64,000 nt of DNA from Streptomyces sp. 3214.6 (GTDB lineage: Bacteria; Actinomycetota; Actinomycetes; Streptomycetales; Streptomycetaceae): positions 1,612,001-1,676,000 of the forward strand of contig NZ_LT670819.1 of assembly GCF_900129855.1 (NCBI RefSeq), written 5' to 3'. The translations under genes and the position numbers were made by a program. The notes under the pieces are model-generated. The model ran no database searches. It saw only the letters and a program-made list of their open reading frames with translations, and was not told the DNA's origin. Of this stretch, positions 25,467-34,739 are shown piece after piece. Every line of letters starts with the position of its first letter. Positions within the stretch are counted from its first letter, which is position 1.

Positions 25467-26858
25467 ATGAGTGCAACCTCCGGCATACCCAGACGGCGAC
25501 GCGCGCTCGTCGCCGTACTCAGCACGCTCGGGCTGGCGGCCGCAGCGGCGGCGGCCGTCACCCTGCCCGCGAACGCCTCCGCGCCCACGCCCCCGTCCGG
25601 CTGGACGCAGGTCTTCCTCGACGACTTCACCGGCGCCGCGGGCACCGGCGTCAACACCTCCAACTGGCAGTACAGCACCGGGACTTCGTATCCGGGCGGG
25701 CCGGCCAACTGGGGCACCGGCGAGGTCGAGACGATGACCAACAGCACCAGCAACGTCTCACTCGACGGCAACGGCAACCTGCGCATCACCCCGCTGCGCG
25801 ACTCGGCCGGCAACTGGACCTCGGGCCGCATCGAGACCAAGCGCACCGACTTCCAGCCGCCGTCCGGCGGCAAGCTGCGGGTCGAGGCCCGGCTGCAGAT
25901 GCCCAATGTGACCGGCACCGCCGCCGAGGGCTACTGGCCGGCGTTCTGGACGCTCGGCGCGCCGTACCGGGGCAACTACCAGAACTGGCCGGGCGTCGGC
26001 GAGCTGGACATCATGGAGAACGTCCAGGGCCTGAACAAGGTGTGGGCGACGATGCACTGCGGCACCAACCCGGGCGGCCCGTGCAACGAGACCACCGGCA
26101 TCGGCAACTCCGTCGCGTGTCCGAACACGACCTGTCAGTCCGGCTTCCACACCTACGCCATGGAGTGGGACCGCTCGGTGACTCCGGAGGCGATCCGCTT
26201 CTACGTCGACGGTGTCAACTACCACACGGTCACCGCGAACCAGGTCGACGCGACGACCTGGACGAACGCCACCAACCACGGCTACTTCGTCATCCTGAAC
26301 GTCGCGATGGGCGGGGCGTTCCCGGACGCCTTCGGCGGCGGCCTGGACGCCGCCACCGAGCCGGGTCACCCGATGGTGGTGGACTACGTGCAGGTGCTCC
26401 AGGCGGCCGGCAGCGGCGGCGGCACCACCCCGCCGCCGTCCGGCAGCCGGGACGCCTACGGCACGATCCAGGCCGAGTCCTACGACAGCCAGTCGGGCAC
26501 GGCCACCGAGGCCACGACCGACACCGGCGGCGGCCAGGACATCGGCTCCCTCGCGAACGGCGACTGGGCACTGTTCAAGGCCGTCAACTTCGGTTCCACG
26601 GCGGCGACCCAGTTCAACGCGCGGGTCGCGAGCGGTGCGGCCGCAGGGGTGAGCGGACTGGTCGAGGTGCGCCTCGACAGCCGTACGGCACCGCCCATCG
26701 GAAGCTTCTCGGTGGCCAACACCGGTGGCTGGCAGTCCTGGCGGACGATCCCCGCGAACATCAGCTCGGTCACCGGCACGCACGACGTCTATCTGACCTT
26801 CACCAGCGGCCAGTCGGCGGACTTCGTGAACGTCAACTGGTTTACCTTCGGTCACTGA
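25467..26858 (+). CDS. Secreted endo-beta-1,3-glucanase (GH16) with CBM6
   Basis: Extracellular laminarinase-type enzyme of 463 residues. A Sec signal (RRRRALVAVLSTLGLAAAAA, cleavage near ANASA) leads into a GH16 jelly roll starting at VFLDDFTG. The catalytic ELDIME motif holds Glu179, Asp181 and Glu184, with WPAFWTLG before it. From about residue 328 (YGTIQAESYDSQSGTATEA) a CBM6 beta-sandwich follows to the C-terminus, separated by a GGGTTPPPSG linker. GAGAGG precedes the ATG. It should cleave beta-1,3-glucan of fungal walls or laminarin. Control by the palindrome upstream is likely. Laminarinase is the most probable activity among GH16 types. Confidence 0.94.
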   Translation: MSATSGIPRRRRALVAVLSTLGLAAAAAAAVTLPANASAPTPPSGWTQVFLDDFTGAAGTGVNTSNWQYSTGTSYPGGPANWGTGEVETMTNSTSNVSLDGNGNLRITPLRDSAGNWTSGRIETKRTDFQPPSGGKLRVEARLQMPNVTGTAAEGYWPAFWTLGAPYRGNYQNWPGVGELDIMENVQGLNKVWATMHCGTNPGGPCNETTGIGNSVACPNTTCQSGFHTYAMEWDRSVTPEAIRFYVDGVNYHTVTANQVDATTWTNATNHGYFVILNVAMGGAFPDAFGGGLDAATEPGHPMVVDYVQVLQAAGSGGGTTPPPSGSRDAYGTIQAESYDSQSGTATEATTDTGGGQDIGSLANGDWALFKAVNFGSTAATQFNARVASGAAAGVSGLVEVRLDSRTAPPIGSFSVANTGGWQSWRTIPANISSVTGTHDVYLTFTSGQSADFVNVNWFTFGH

Positions 26859-26865
26859 GCAACTC

Positions 26866-26880
26866 CCCAGCGACGCTGGG
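26866..26880 (+). terminator. Short palindrome after the glucanase gene
   Basis: CCCAGCG-A-CGCTGGG directly follows the GH16 stop. As RNA it could form a six-pair stem with a three-base loop. It sits just before the MerR-type promoter and may be a weak terminator. Confidence 0.4.
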
Positions 26881-26883
26881 TGG

Positions 26884-26915
26884 TTGACCTTCACGCATAG
26901 GTCAACCCCTAGCGT
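26884..26915 (+). promoter_or_regulatory. MerR-type promoter/operator of the oxidoreductase gene
   Basis: The perfect inverted repeat TTGACCT (26884-26890) and AGGTCAA (26899-26905) begins in a -35 box TTGACC, and TAGCGT (26910-26915) is the -10. The spacer is about 20 bp, longer than the optimal 17, the hallmark of promoters that MerR proteins activate by twisting DNA. Transcription would start around 26922, at or next to the ATG at 26923, so the mRNA is probably leaderless. Confidence 0.75.
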
Positions 26916-26922
26916 CGCCGTC

Positions 26923-27933
26923 ATGCCGAACTCCACCACGGGCCTGGAGGTCCGCCTCCGCACCCGCCCCACCGGACTCCCCGTCCCCGACGACTTCGAA
27001 CTCGTCGAGGCGCCCGTCCCCGATCCGGCCCCCGGCCAGGTCCTCGTCCGCAATCTGTTCATGTCGCTCGATCCCGCCATGGCCTGGCTGGCGGCGGGCG
27101 AACCCGGGCTCCCCCTGCCGCGCTACGAGCTCGGCGAGGTCCCTTACGGGGACGCCGTCGGTGAGGTGACCGCCTCCGCGGATCCCTCGCTCGCCGAAGG
27201 GGACCTGGTGGTGCACCGGCTCGGGTGGCGGGAGTACGCCCTCGCCCCGGCCGGGGCACTGCGCCGGGTCGACCGGGCCGCCTACCCGAGCCCGTCCCTG
27301 TACCTGGGCTTCGGCCTGGTCGCCTACGTCGGACTCATGGAGATCGCCCGGCTCCGGCCCGGCGACACGGTGTTCGTCTCCAGCGCGGCCGGGGCGACCG
27401 GTGGCATGGCCGGTCAGATCGCCCGGCTCAAGGGCGCGGCCCGGGTGGTCGGCAGCGCGGGCACCCCGGGGAAGGTCGCCCATCTGACCGGGCGGCTCGG
27501 CTTCGACGCGGCGTTCGACCGTCACGACGGCCGCGTCGTCGACCGGCTGCGCGAGGCCGCCCCCGACGGCATCGACGTCTATTTCGACAACGTGGGCGGC
27601 GAGCAACTGCGGGCCGCCGTCGAGGTGATGAAACCGCACGGCCGGATCGCGGTGTGCGGCGCCCTGAACCGGCAGTGCGGCGGCCGGCCCGACTCCGGCC
27701 TCGAGGACCTGCTCCCGGTGCTCGCCAAACGCCTCACTCTGCGCGGTTTCACCCTCTCCGAACACCTCGGCAGAGCGGCGGAGTTCGGGGAGCAGTTCCG
27801 CGGCTGGCTGCGCGACGGCGCGATCCACTACGACGAGACGGTGATCGACGGCCTGGCGAACGCTCCGCAGGCCCTCGCCGATCTCCTGCGCGGCACGTTC
27901 ACGGGGAAGACGGTGGTACGACTGGGGAGTTGA
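26923..27933 (+). CDS. NADP-dependent oxidoreductase, MDR family (PTGR/CurA-like)
   Basis: Zinc-independent medium-chain reductase of 336 residues, of the leukotriene B4 dehydrogenase/CurA group that reduces the C=C of enones and enals with NADPH. Seen are RNLFMSLDPAM near residue 45, the cofactor loop VFVSSAAGATGGMAGQIARL and VDVYFDNVGG-like IDVYFDNVGGEQL, the group hallmark. Zinc ligands are absent, as expected. The ATG at 26923 lies right at the predicted transcription start. The MerR-family gene follows after 46 nt. The pair looks like an electrophile-responsive detoxification unit, which is inference. Confidence 0.9.
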   Translation: MPNSTTGLEVRLRTRPTGLPVPDDFELVEAPVPDPAPGQVLVRNLFMSLDPAMAWLAAGEPGLPLPRYELGEVPYGDAVGEVTASADPSLAEGDLVVHRLGWREYALAPAGALRRVDRAAYPSPSLYLGFGLVAYVGLMEIARLRPGDTVFVSSAAGATGGMAGQIARLKGAARVVGSAGTPGKVAHLTGRLGFDAAFDRHDGRVVDRLREAAPDGIDVYFDNVGGEQLRAAVEVMKPHGRIAVCGALNRQCGGRPDSGLEDLLPVLAKRLTLRGFTLSEHLGRAAEFGEQFRGWLRDGAIHYDETVIDGLANAPQALADLLRGTFTGKTVVRLGS

Positions 27934-27979
27934 CGTCGACGTACCCATACACCGCACCTCGATTTGGGAGTTGACCGTC

Positions 27980-28381
27980 ATGCTGATCGGAGACCTGGCC
28001 GCACGGACCGGGACCACGACCCGCGCCCTGCGCTACTACGAGGAGCAGGGGCTGCTGGAGTCCGAGCGGACGGCGGCCGGTTACCGCGTGTACGGGCCGG
28101 CCGCTCAGACCCGGGTGAGCAACGTCCGCGACCTGCTCGCCTCCGGGTTCACGGTGGAGAACGTCAAGTCCTTCGTCCGTTACCTCGACAGCGACCTGCC
28201 CGAGGTGTTCGCGTACACGGAGGCGTGCGCCGCCAACTACGCGGTGGGTGCCCGGCGGGTGGCCGAACTCCAGGAGCGCATCGAGGCGTTGATCCGGATG
28301 CGGGACACGCTCGTGCGGCGGATGCCGTGGCTGGACGAGGTCAGCCGACGGCCGGGGCCCGGGGTGCGAACGGGGCCGTGA
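27980..28381 (+). CDS. MerR-family transcriptional regulator
   Basis: The 133-residue protein has the N-terminal MerR winged helix LIGDLAARTGTTTRALRYYE, the wing AAGYRVYG, and a C-terminal coiled coil (VAELQERIEALIRMRDTL). No conserved metal-binding Cys set is visible, so a small organic inducer is more likely than a metal. The ATG at 27980 has GGGAG 9 nt upstream. It is co-directional with the oxidoreductase gene and is the obvious binder of the palindromic promoter at 26884. Its last 41 nt overlap the end of the convergent LysR gene. Confidence 0.9.
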   Translation: MLIGDLAARTGTTTRALRYYEEQGLLESERTAAGYRVYGPAAQTRVSNVRDLLASGFTVENVKSFVRYLDSDLPEVFAYTEACAANYAVGARRVAELQERIEALIRMRDTLVRRMPWLDEVSRRPGPGVRTGP

Positions 28382-29279
28382 GGTGCGTCCGGGCGAGCTT
28401 GCGGAAGGCGGTCACCAGGCGGCCGCGATCGCCGGCGCGGGTCGCCAGGACAACATGGCTCGGCTCGACACCTTCGAGAGGAACGCTGGTGAGGTCGGGG
28501 CGCAGGACGAACCCGGGGGCGGCTGCCGACACGGCCACCGTCTGTCCCGCCGCGACGAGTTCGAACTTGTCCTCGACCTCGTCCACGTACGGCCCGTCCG
28601 GCACCGGCAGCCCGTCGGGGCGCGGTTCGAGGCGCCAGAACGCGCTCCAGGCGGGGGCGGATCCCCGTACCCGGGGCATGGGTTCGCCGGCGAGGTCGTC
28701 GACGGTGACGGACTCCTTGCCGGCCAGCCGGTGGTCGAGGGGGACGACCAGGATGCGGGGTTCGTCGTAGAGAACGGTTACGTGCAGCCCCTCCGTCGGG
28801 AACGGAAGCCGGGCCACCATGGCGTCCACCCGGTGGTCGAGCAGGGCCTGGGGCAGTTCGTGCCAGGCCAGGTGCAGGGTGCGGACGTCGGCGTCGGGGT
28901 GCCTGCGGCGCAGTTCGCGTACGGCCGGAGTGACGATGGTGGCCGTGACGTAGCCGACGGTGAACCGGCTGGGCTCGGCGGCGGCGCGCGTGAAGGTGGT
29001 GGCCTCGGCGGCCGAGCGCAGCAGCGCCCTGGCATGGGGCATGAAGACCTCACCCGCCGCGGTGAGCCGGGTGCCGCGCGGGGTGCGGTCCAGTAGCCGC
29101 GCCCCCAACTGCTGCTCCAAACGGCGCACTTGGCGGCTCAGGGACGGCTGGGTGACGTGCAGGGCGAGGGCGGCGCGGCCGAAGTGCCCGTGCTCGGCGA
29201 CGACGGTGAAGTAGCGCACCAGCCGCAGGTCGAGGTCGGCCACAGGGGTGGGACCGGTGCCGGGGTCGGGGTCGGGCAT
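28341..29279 (-). CDS. LysR-family transcriptional regulator
   Basis: The 312-residue protein has the LysR helix-turn-helix (LRLVRYFTVVAEHGHFGRAA, LHVTQPSLSRQVRRLEQQLG) and a two-lobed effector-binding domain (FTVGYVTATIVTPAVRELRR onwards). I place the start at the ATG at 29279; a 56-residue upstream extension in frame lacks LysR character. The divergent gene encodes an NAD-dependent oxidoreductase, and the 182-bp gap contains an inverted repeat typical of LysR boxes, so it probably activates that gene. It is antisense to the merR-like gene over 41 nt at their 3' ends. Confidence 0.91.
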   Translation of the reverse strand: MPDPDPGTGPTPVADLDLRLVRYFTVVAEHGHFGRAALALHVTQPSLSRQVRRLEQQLGARLLDRTPRGTRLTAAGEVFMPHARALLRSAAEATTFTRAAAEPSRFTVGYVTATIVTPAVRELRRRHPDADVRTLHLAWHELPQALLDHRVDAMVARLPFPTEGLHVTVLYDEPRILVVPLDHRLAGKESVTVDDLAGEPMPRVRGSAPAWSAFWRLEPRPDGLPVPDGPYVDEVEDKFELVAAGQTVAVSAAAPGFVLRPDLTSVPLEGVEPSHVVLATRAGDRGRLVTAFRKLARTHLTAPFAPRAPAVG

Positions 29280-29363
29280 GGCACAAGGGTACCCGTCGAC
29301 CGCTGTCGATGGCCGTCGGCAGCTGTGCGGCCGGGCTGCTGGACCTGTGGTGATGCCTGAAAC

Positions 29364-29382
29364 GTATTGCTCGATGCGATAC
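29364..29382. promoter_or_regulatory. Probable LysR box
   Basis: GTATTGC-TCGAT-GCGATAC is an inverted repeat with one mismatch between its 7-bp arms. It lies in the divergent gap between the LysR gene and the oxidoreductase, 80 bp before the latter's start. LysR sites are commonly interrupted dyads of this size. Confidence 0.55.
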
Positions 29383-29461
29383 AGGCCTTGGACCCGGACG
29401 GCCCCTCCTTCGGAGGATGGAGGCACGAAACCCCTTACGGAAACCACTCAAGGAGTGCGCT

Positions 29462-30373
29462 GTGCGCGTGTTCATCACCGGCGCGACCGGGTTCATCGGT
29501 TCCGCCGTCGTCCGGGAACTCATCGGCGCCGGACACCAGGTCGTGGGCGTGGCCCGTTCGGACGCGGGCGCCGCGTTCCTCACCTCCGCGGGCGCCGAGG
29601 TGCACCGCGGCGACCTCGCCGACCCCGACGGGCTGCGCCGCGGTGCGGCCACCGCCGACGGTGTCGTCCACCTGGCCTTCCAGCACGACTTCGCGAACTT
29701 CGAGGCCTCCGCCCGCGCGGAGCGGCGGGCCATCGAGATGCTGGGCGAGGAACTCGCGGGCTCCGACCGGCCGTTCGTCGTCACCTCCGGCACCGCGGGC
29801 CTGCCGCCGGGCCAAGTGGGCACGGAGGACGACGGGTTCGTCGCCGACTCGCCCGCGGCGGCGCGGATGCCCACCGAGGCGGTGGCCCTCGCCTTCGCCG
29901 CACGGGGCGTCCGCGTCTCGGCGGTCCGCCTCGCGCCCTCGGTGCACGGCGCCGGCGACCACGGCTTCGTGCCGCGGCTGATCGACCTAGCCCGCCAGCG
30001 GGGCGTCTGCGCGTACGTCGGCGACGGCGCCAACCGCTGGCCCGCCGTGCACCGGCTCGACGCGGCCCGGTTGTACCGTCTCGCCCTGGAGTCGGCCCCG
30101 GCGGGCACCCGGCTGCACGGCGTCGACGACGAGGGCGTGCCGTTCCGCGACATCGCCACCGTCATCGGCCGCCACCTGGACCTGCCGGTCACCGCGATCC
30201 CCGCCGCCGAGGCGGACGCCCACTTCGGCTGGCTGGGCATCCTCGCCGGCCGTGACATCCCCGCGTCCAGCACCCGGACGCGCAAGCTGCTGGACTGGCA
30301 TCCCGAACAGCCCTCCCTCATCGCCGACTTGGACGAGGGGCACTACTTCGGGCAGGGGGCGGCGCGGGCCTGA
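29462..30373 (+). CDS. NAD(P)-dependent oxidoreductase, extended SDR (epimerase-like)
   Basis: The 303-residue protein opens with VRVFITGATGFIGSAVVREL, the extended-SDR nucleotide motif GxxGxxG, followed by VHRGDLADPDG and VVHLAFQHDF. The usual YxxxK catalytic pair is not evident: the expected region reads TEAVALAFAARG. This is common in the atypical reductase branch annotated only as NAD-dependent epimerase/dehydratase. The GTG start has AAGGAG 6 nt upstream. It is controlled by the divergent LysR regulator in all likelihood. Substrate unknown. Confidence 0.87.
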   Translation: MRVFITGATGFIGSAVVRELIGAGHQVVGVARSDAGAAFLTSAGAEVHRGDLADPDGLRRGAATADGVVHLAFQHDFANFEASARAERRAIEMLGEELAGSDRPFVVTSGTAGLPPGQVGTEDDGFVADSPAAARMPTEAVALAFAARGVRVSAVRLAPSVHGAGDHGFVPRLIDLARQRGVCAYVGDGANRWPAVHRLDAARLYRLALESAPAGTRLHGVDDEGVPFRDIATVIGRHLDLPVTAIPAAEADAHFGWLGILAGRDIPASSTRTRKLLDWHPEQPSLIADLDEGHYFGQGAARA

Positions 30374-30413
30374 CACCGCGTCACACGCCACACGGGGCGC
30401 ACCCCGGTCGGTC

Positions 30414-31331
30414 TCAGCGCAGTTCGGCGCGGAAGGCCACCGGGGTGTGTCCCGTGTGCAGTTGGAAGAACTTGGAGAAGTTCGCCGGGTCGGGGAAGCC
30501 CACGGCCGCGCCGACCCGGCCGATCGGCAGGTCCGTGTGAGCCAGGAGCCGCTTCGCCTCCAGGACGACCCGCTTGTCGATGAAGCCCTTGGGCGTCTCA
30601 CCGGTGGCCGAGCGGACCGCGCGCACCAGGGTGCGACGGGAGTAGCCGAGGGCGTCGGCATAGGCGCTGACGCTGTGGTTGGTGGCGAAGTCCTTCTCGA
30701 CGGCGTCCCTGAAGAGCGTGAAGGTGGTGTCGGCCTGGCGGCGCGCCGCCTCCGCGCCGCTCGCCGCGAGGTGCGCCAGCCGCAGCAGGAACGCGGTCAG
30801 CGAGTGCCGCAACACCGCCGTGTGCAGACTGACGGGCAGGGTGCCGTCGGCGCCGCCGTCGTCGTACTCCCCCTGGAGGTGGGTCAGGGCCGCGCGCAGG
30901 CCCGCGAGCTCCCGTTCCCGCGGGTGCAGCAGCGGCGGCAGGTCGTAGCGGTACAGGCCGGTGGCCTCGACGGTGGCACGGGGCAGAAAACCGGGCTGCA
31001 TGGTCAGGACCGTTCCGCGGTACTCGCTCGACTTCGAGAAACGGTGGACCTGGCCCGGGCGGATCCACAGCACGTCGCCGGCCGTCGCCTCGTACTCGGC
31101 GAAGTCGATCATGTGGCGGACGGGGCCGTCGTCGAAGAGCATCACGACGTGGAAGTCGATGCGGTGCACGCGGTCCAGCGGCGCGTCGTCCGCGTGCCAG
31201 GTGCGGCCGGCCCCCATGAGGCCCACCTGCATGCCGACGCCGCCGACGCTCAGCTCGACCGGGAAGGGGAACGTTCTGATCCCGTCAACGCCGCCGTCAC
31301 CGTCTCCGTCTTGGATGGTTCTGTCCACCAT
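30414..31331 (-). CDS. AraC-family transcriptional regulator
   Basis: The 305-residue protein has an N-terminal cupin-like sensor domain (RIDFHVVMLFDDGPVRHMID, GDVLWIRPGQVHRFS) and a C-terminal double helix-turn-helix (HSVSAYADALGYSRRTLVRA, then GRVGAAVGFPDPANFSKFFQ and HTGHTPVAFR). The ATG at 31331 has GAGAAGGA immediately upstream; a 20-codon upstream extension lacks a ribosome site. It is divergent from the pentose-phosphate operon, which could be its target, although it could equally regulate the oxidoreductase that converges on it. The ligand is unknown. Confidence 0.9.
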   Translation of the reverse strand: MVDRTIQDGDGDGGVDGIRTFPFPVELSVGGVGMQVGLMGAGRTWHADDAPLDRVHRIDFHVVMLFDDGPVRHMIDFAEYEATAGDVLWIRPGQVHRFSKSSEYRGTVLTMQPGFLPRATVEATGLYRYDLPPLLHPRERELAGLRAALTHLQGEYDDGGADGTLPVSLHTAVLRHSLTAFLLRLAHLAASGAEAARRQADTTFTLFRDAVEKDFATNHSVSAYADALGYSRRTLVRAVRSATGETPKGFIDKRVVLEAKRLLAHTDLPIGRVGAAVGFPDPANFSKFFQLHTGHTPVAFRAELR

Positions 31332-31408
31332 GTCCTTCTCGCGCCGCCCCGGCCACGCCGTCCGTGTCCCACTTTCACCACAGGCTGACACACGGCGACC
31401 TTCCCCCG

Positions 31409-31425
31409 TAAAAGTCTGACTTTTA
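31409..31425. promoter_or_regulatory. AT-rich palindrome upstream of transketolase
   Basis: TAAAAGT-CTG-ACTTTTA is a perfect 7-bp inverted repeat with a 3-bp spacer, followed by AGTTTGAA. It is strikingly AT-rich here and lies 52 bp before the tkt start, between the AraC gene and the operon. It is a candidate operator for the pentose-phosphate operon. Confidence 0.6.
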
Positions 31426-31477
31426 AGTTTGAACGCATCAGAGCAGATGACCCCCTCCTATCGAGGACTTCTTGAAG

Positions 31478-33553
31478 ATGAGCACGCAGACACCGAACAG
31501 CTTTGAGTGGACCGACATCGACCGGCGTGCCGTCGACACCGCACGTGTTCTCGCGGCCGACGCCGTGCAGCGGGTGGGCAACGGGCACCCCGGAACGGCC
31601 ATGAGCCTCGCCCCGGTCGCGTACACGATCTTTCAGAAGGTGATGCGGCACGATCCGGCGGACCCCGAGTGGACCGGCCGCGACCGCTTCGTCCTGTCCC
31701 CCGGACACACCTCGCTGACGCTCTACACCCAGCTCTTCCTGTCCGGCTACGAACTGGAGCTGGACGACCTCAGGAGCTTCCGTACGCACGGCTCGAAGAC
31801 GCCGGGTCACCCCGAGTACGGGCACACCGCGGGCGTCGAGACCACCACCGGACCGCTGGGCCAGGGTGTCGCCAACGCCGTCGGCATGGCGATGGCCGCC
31901 CGCTACGAGCGCGGTCTGTTCGACCCGGACGCCCCCGAGGGCGCCTCGCCGTTCGACCACACGATCTGGGCGATCGTCTCCGACGGCGACCTGGAGGAGG
32001 GCGTCTCCGCCGAGGCGTCCTCGCTGGCCGGCCACCAGAAGCTCGGCAACCTGGTCTTCGTCTACGACGACAACCACATCTCCATCGAGGGCGACACCGC
32101 GACGGCGTTCTCCGAGGACGTGCTGGGGCGGTACGAGGCCTACGGCTGGCACACCCAGCGTGTGGAGCCCGCGGAAAACGGTGACATCGACGTCTTCGCC
32201 CTGTACGCGGCGCTGAAGACCGCCCAGGCCGAGACGGAGCGCCCCTCGATCATCTCGCTGCGCACGATCATCGCCTGGCCCGCCCCGAACGCCCGGAACA
32301 CCGAGGCCTCCCACGGCTCCGCCCTCGGCGCGGACGAGGTCGCCGCCACCAAGCACGTCCTCGGCTTCGACCCCGAGCAGTCCTTCGAGGTGACCGACGA
32401 GGTCCTCGCCCACACCCGCGCCGCCCTGGACCGCGGCGCCGAGGCCCACGCGGCCTGGGACAAGCGGCTGGCCGAGTGGCGGGCCGCCAACCCGGAGCGC
32501 GCCCAGCTGTTCGACCGGGTCGTCGCAGGTCAGCTCCCCGAGGGCTGGGAGGACGCGCTGCCGGTGTTCGAGCCCGGCAGGTCCGTCGCCACCCGGGCCG
32601 CGTCCGGCAAGGTGCTCCAGTCGCTCGGCGCGGTCCTCCCCGAGCTGTGGGGCGGCTCCGCCGACCTCGCCGGCTCCAACAACACCACCATCGACAAGAC
32701 GTCCTCCTTCCTGCCCAGGGGCAACCCGCTGCCCGAGGCCGACCCGTACGGCCGTACCGTCCACTTCGGGATCCGCGAGTTCTCGATGGCCGCGGAGATG
32801 AACGGCATCGCGCTGCACGGCAACACCCGCATCTACGGCGGCACGTTCCTGGTGTTCTCCGACTACATGCGCAACGCCGTGCGGATGGCGGCGCTGATGC
32901 AACTGCCGGTGACGTACGTGTGGACGCACGACTCCGTCGGCCTCGGCGAGGACGGCCCCACCCACCAGCCGGTCGAGCACCTCGCCTCGCTGCGCGCCAT
33001 CCCGGGCCTGAACGTCGTCCGCCCCGCCGACGCCAACGAGACGGCGATCGCCTGGGCCGAGATCCTCAAGCGGCACGCCACCCACCCGGCCCCGCACGGC
33101 CTGGCCCTCACCCGCCAGGGCGTCCCGACGTACGCGCCCAACTCCGATGCGGCGAAGGGCGGTTACGTGCTCCAGGACTCCTCTTCCGAGGTACCGGACG
33201 TCATCCTCATCGCCACCGGCTCCGAGGTGCAGCTCGCCGTCGCCGCGCGCGAGGCGCTCCAGGCGGAGGGGATCGGCGTCCGCGTGGTGTCGATGCCGTC
33301 CGTGGAGTGGTTCGAGGAGCAGCCGCGTGAGTACCGCGACCGGGTGCTTTTGCCGTCGGTGAAGGCCCGGGTCGCGGTCGAGGCCGGTATCGGTCTCACC
33401 TGGCACCGGTTCGTGGGCGACGCGGGACGCATCGTCTCGCTGGAGCACTTCGGCGCCTCCGCCGACGCGGGGACCCTGTTCGCCGAGTACGGCTTCACCG
33501 CCGAGAACGTCGCCGCGGCAGCCCGGGAATCGCTCGCCGCCGCGCGTGGTTGA
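31478..33553 (+). CDS. tkt: Transketolase
   Basis: Thiamine-diphosphate enzyme that moves two-carbon units between ketose and aldose phosphates in the non-oxidative pentose-phosphate pathway. The 691-residue protein has the usual three domains. Seen are [16 protein letters not shown], the ThDP/Mg motif running from [19 protein letters not shown] to [10 protein letters not shown], the catalytic Glu in [19 protein letters not shown], and [25 protein letters not shown] lies 10 nt before the ATG. It leads the operon tkt-tal-zwf-opcA-pgi-gnd. Streptomyces genomes often carry two such clusters, and this may be either. Confidence 0.97.
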   Translation: MSTQTPNSFEWTDIDRRAVDTARVLAADAVQRVGNGHPGTAMSLAPVAYTIFQKVMRHDPADPEWTGRDRFVLSPGHTSLTLYTQLFLSGYELELDDLRSFRTHGSKTPGHPEYGHTAGVETTTGPLGQGVANAVGMAMAARYERGLFDPDAPEGASPFDHTIWAIVSDGDLEEGVSAEASSLAGHQKLGNLVFVYDDNHISIEGDTATAFSEDVLGRYEAYGWHTQRVEPAENGDIDVFALYAALKTAQAETERPSIISLRTIIAWPAPNARNTEASHGSALGADEVAATKHVLGFDPEQSFEVTDEVLAHTRAALDRGAEAHAAWDKRLAEWRAANPERAQLFDRVVAGQLPEGWEDALPVFEPGRSVATRAASGKVLQSLGAVLPELWGGSADLAGSNNTTIDKTSSFLPRGNPLPEADPYGRTVHFGIREFSMAAEMNGIALHGNTRIYGGTFLVFSDYMRNAVRMAALMQLPVTYVWTHDSVGLGEDGPTHQPVEHLASLRAIPGLNVVRPADANETAIAWAEILKRHATHPAPHGLALTRQGVPTYAPNSDAAKGGYVLQDSSSEVPDVILIATGSEVQLAVAAREALQAEGIGVRVVSMPSVEWFEEQPREYRDRVLLPSVKARVAVEAGIGLTWHRFVGDAGRIVSLEHFGASADAGTLFAEYGFTAENVAAAARESLAAARG

Positions 33554-33572
33554 TCCGAACGCCAGAAAGAAG

Positions 33573-34739
33573 ATGATCACAGTGACCGAAGCAACCGCGA
33601 CCGCGGGAGCGCTCAAGCGCCTGTCCGACGAGGGCGTGTCCATCTGGTTGGACGACCTGTCGCGGCGCCGGATCGCCTCCGGCAACCTCGCCGAACTCGT
33701 CGAGACGAAGAACGTCGTCGGCGTCACCACCAACCCGTCCATCTTCCAGGCCGCCATCGGCTCCGGCGAGGGCTACGAGGAGCAGCTCGCCGACCTGGCG
33801 GTGCGGGGCGTCACGGTCGACGAGGCCGTGCGGATGATGACGACGGCCGATGTGCGGGCCGCAGCCGACATCCTGCGTTCCGTGTACAGCGCATCGCATG
33901 GTGTCGACGGCTGGGTCTCCATCGAGGTCGACCCCCGTCTGGCCCATGACACGGCGGCCACCGTCGCCGAGGCCAAGCAGCTGGCCTGGCTGGTCGACCG
34001 CCCCAACGTCATGATCAAGATTCCGGCGACGAAGGCTGGCCTGCCGGCGATCACCGAGGTCATCGGCCTCGGCATCAGCGTCAACGTCACGCTGATCTTC
34101 TCGCTGGAGCGCTACCGCGAGGTCATGGACGCCTATCTGGCGGGCCTGGAGAAGGCGCAGGCCAGGGGCCTGGACCTGGCCGCCATCCACTCCGTCGCCT
34201 CCTTCTTCGTCTCCCGTGTCGACTCCGAGATCGACAAACGGCTCACCGTCCTCGGCACCGAGGAGGCCCTCGCGCTGAAGGGCCGGGCCGCGCTCGCCAA
34301 CGCGCGCCTCGCCTACGAGGCCTACGAGGATGGGTTCGGCTCTGCCGACAATTCGACACGCGCCGGGGAACGCTGGACCGCGCTCGCCGGGGCCAGGGCG
34401 AACAAGCAGCGTCCGCTGTGGGCGTCCACCGGGGTGAAGGATCCCGCGTACAAGGACACGCTGTATGTGGACGATCTCGTCGCACCGGGCACGGTCAACA
34501 CCATGCCCGAGGCCACGCTGAACGCCACCGCCGACCACGGCGACATCACCGGCGACACGGTGACCGGCGGCTATCCGCAGGCCCGTGCCGACCTCGCCGC
34601 CATCGAGGCGCTCGGCATCTCCTACGACGAGGTCGTCACCCGGTTGGAGGACGAGGGCGTCGCCAAGTTCGCGACGGCGTGGCAGGACCTTCTGGACGCG
34701 GTCACGAAGTCGCTGATGAGCAAGGGAGTTGACGCGTAA
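33573..34739 (+). CDS. tal: Transaldolase
   Basis: Moves a dihydroxyacetone unit from sedoheptulose 7-phosphate to glyceraldehyde 3-phosphate through a Schiff base. The 388-residue length is that of the actinobacterial type. Signatures are [14 protein letters not shown] near residue 50 and the Schiff-base Lys in [16 protein letters not shown], with [17 protein letters not shown] after it. Start: ATG 33573 or a GTG three codons later. It is 19 nt after tkt, and its stop overlaps the zwf ATG by one base (TAATG), so translation is coupled. Confidence 0.96.
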   Translation: MITVTEATATAGALKRLSDEGVSIWLDDLSRRRIASGNLAELVETKNVVGVTTNPSIFQAAIGSGEGYEEQLADLAVRGVTVDEAVRMMTTADVRAAADILRSVYSASHGVDGWVSIEVDPRLAHDTAATVAEAKQLAWLVDRPNVMIKIPATKAGLPAITEVIGLGISVNVTLIFSLERYREVMDAYLAGLEKAQARGLDLAAIHSVASFFVSRVDSEIDKRLTVLGTEEALALKGRAALANARLAYEAYEDGFGSADNSTRAGERWTALAGARANKQRPLWASTGVKDPAYKDTLYVDDLVAPGTVNTMPEATLNATADHGDITGDTVTGGYPQARADLAAIEALGISYDEVVTRLEDEGVAKFATAWQDLLDAVTKSLMSKGVDA

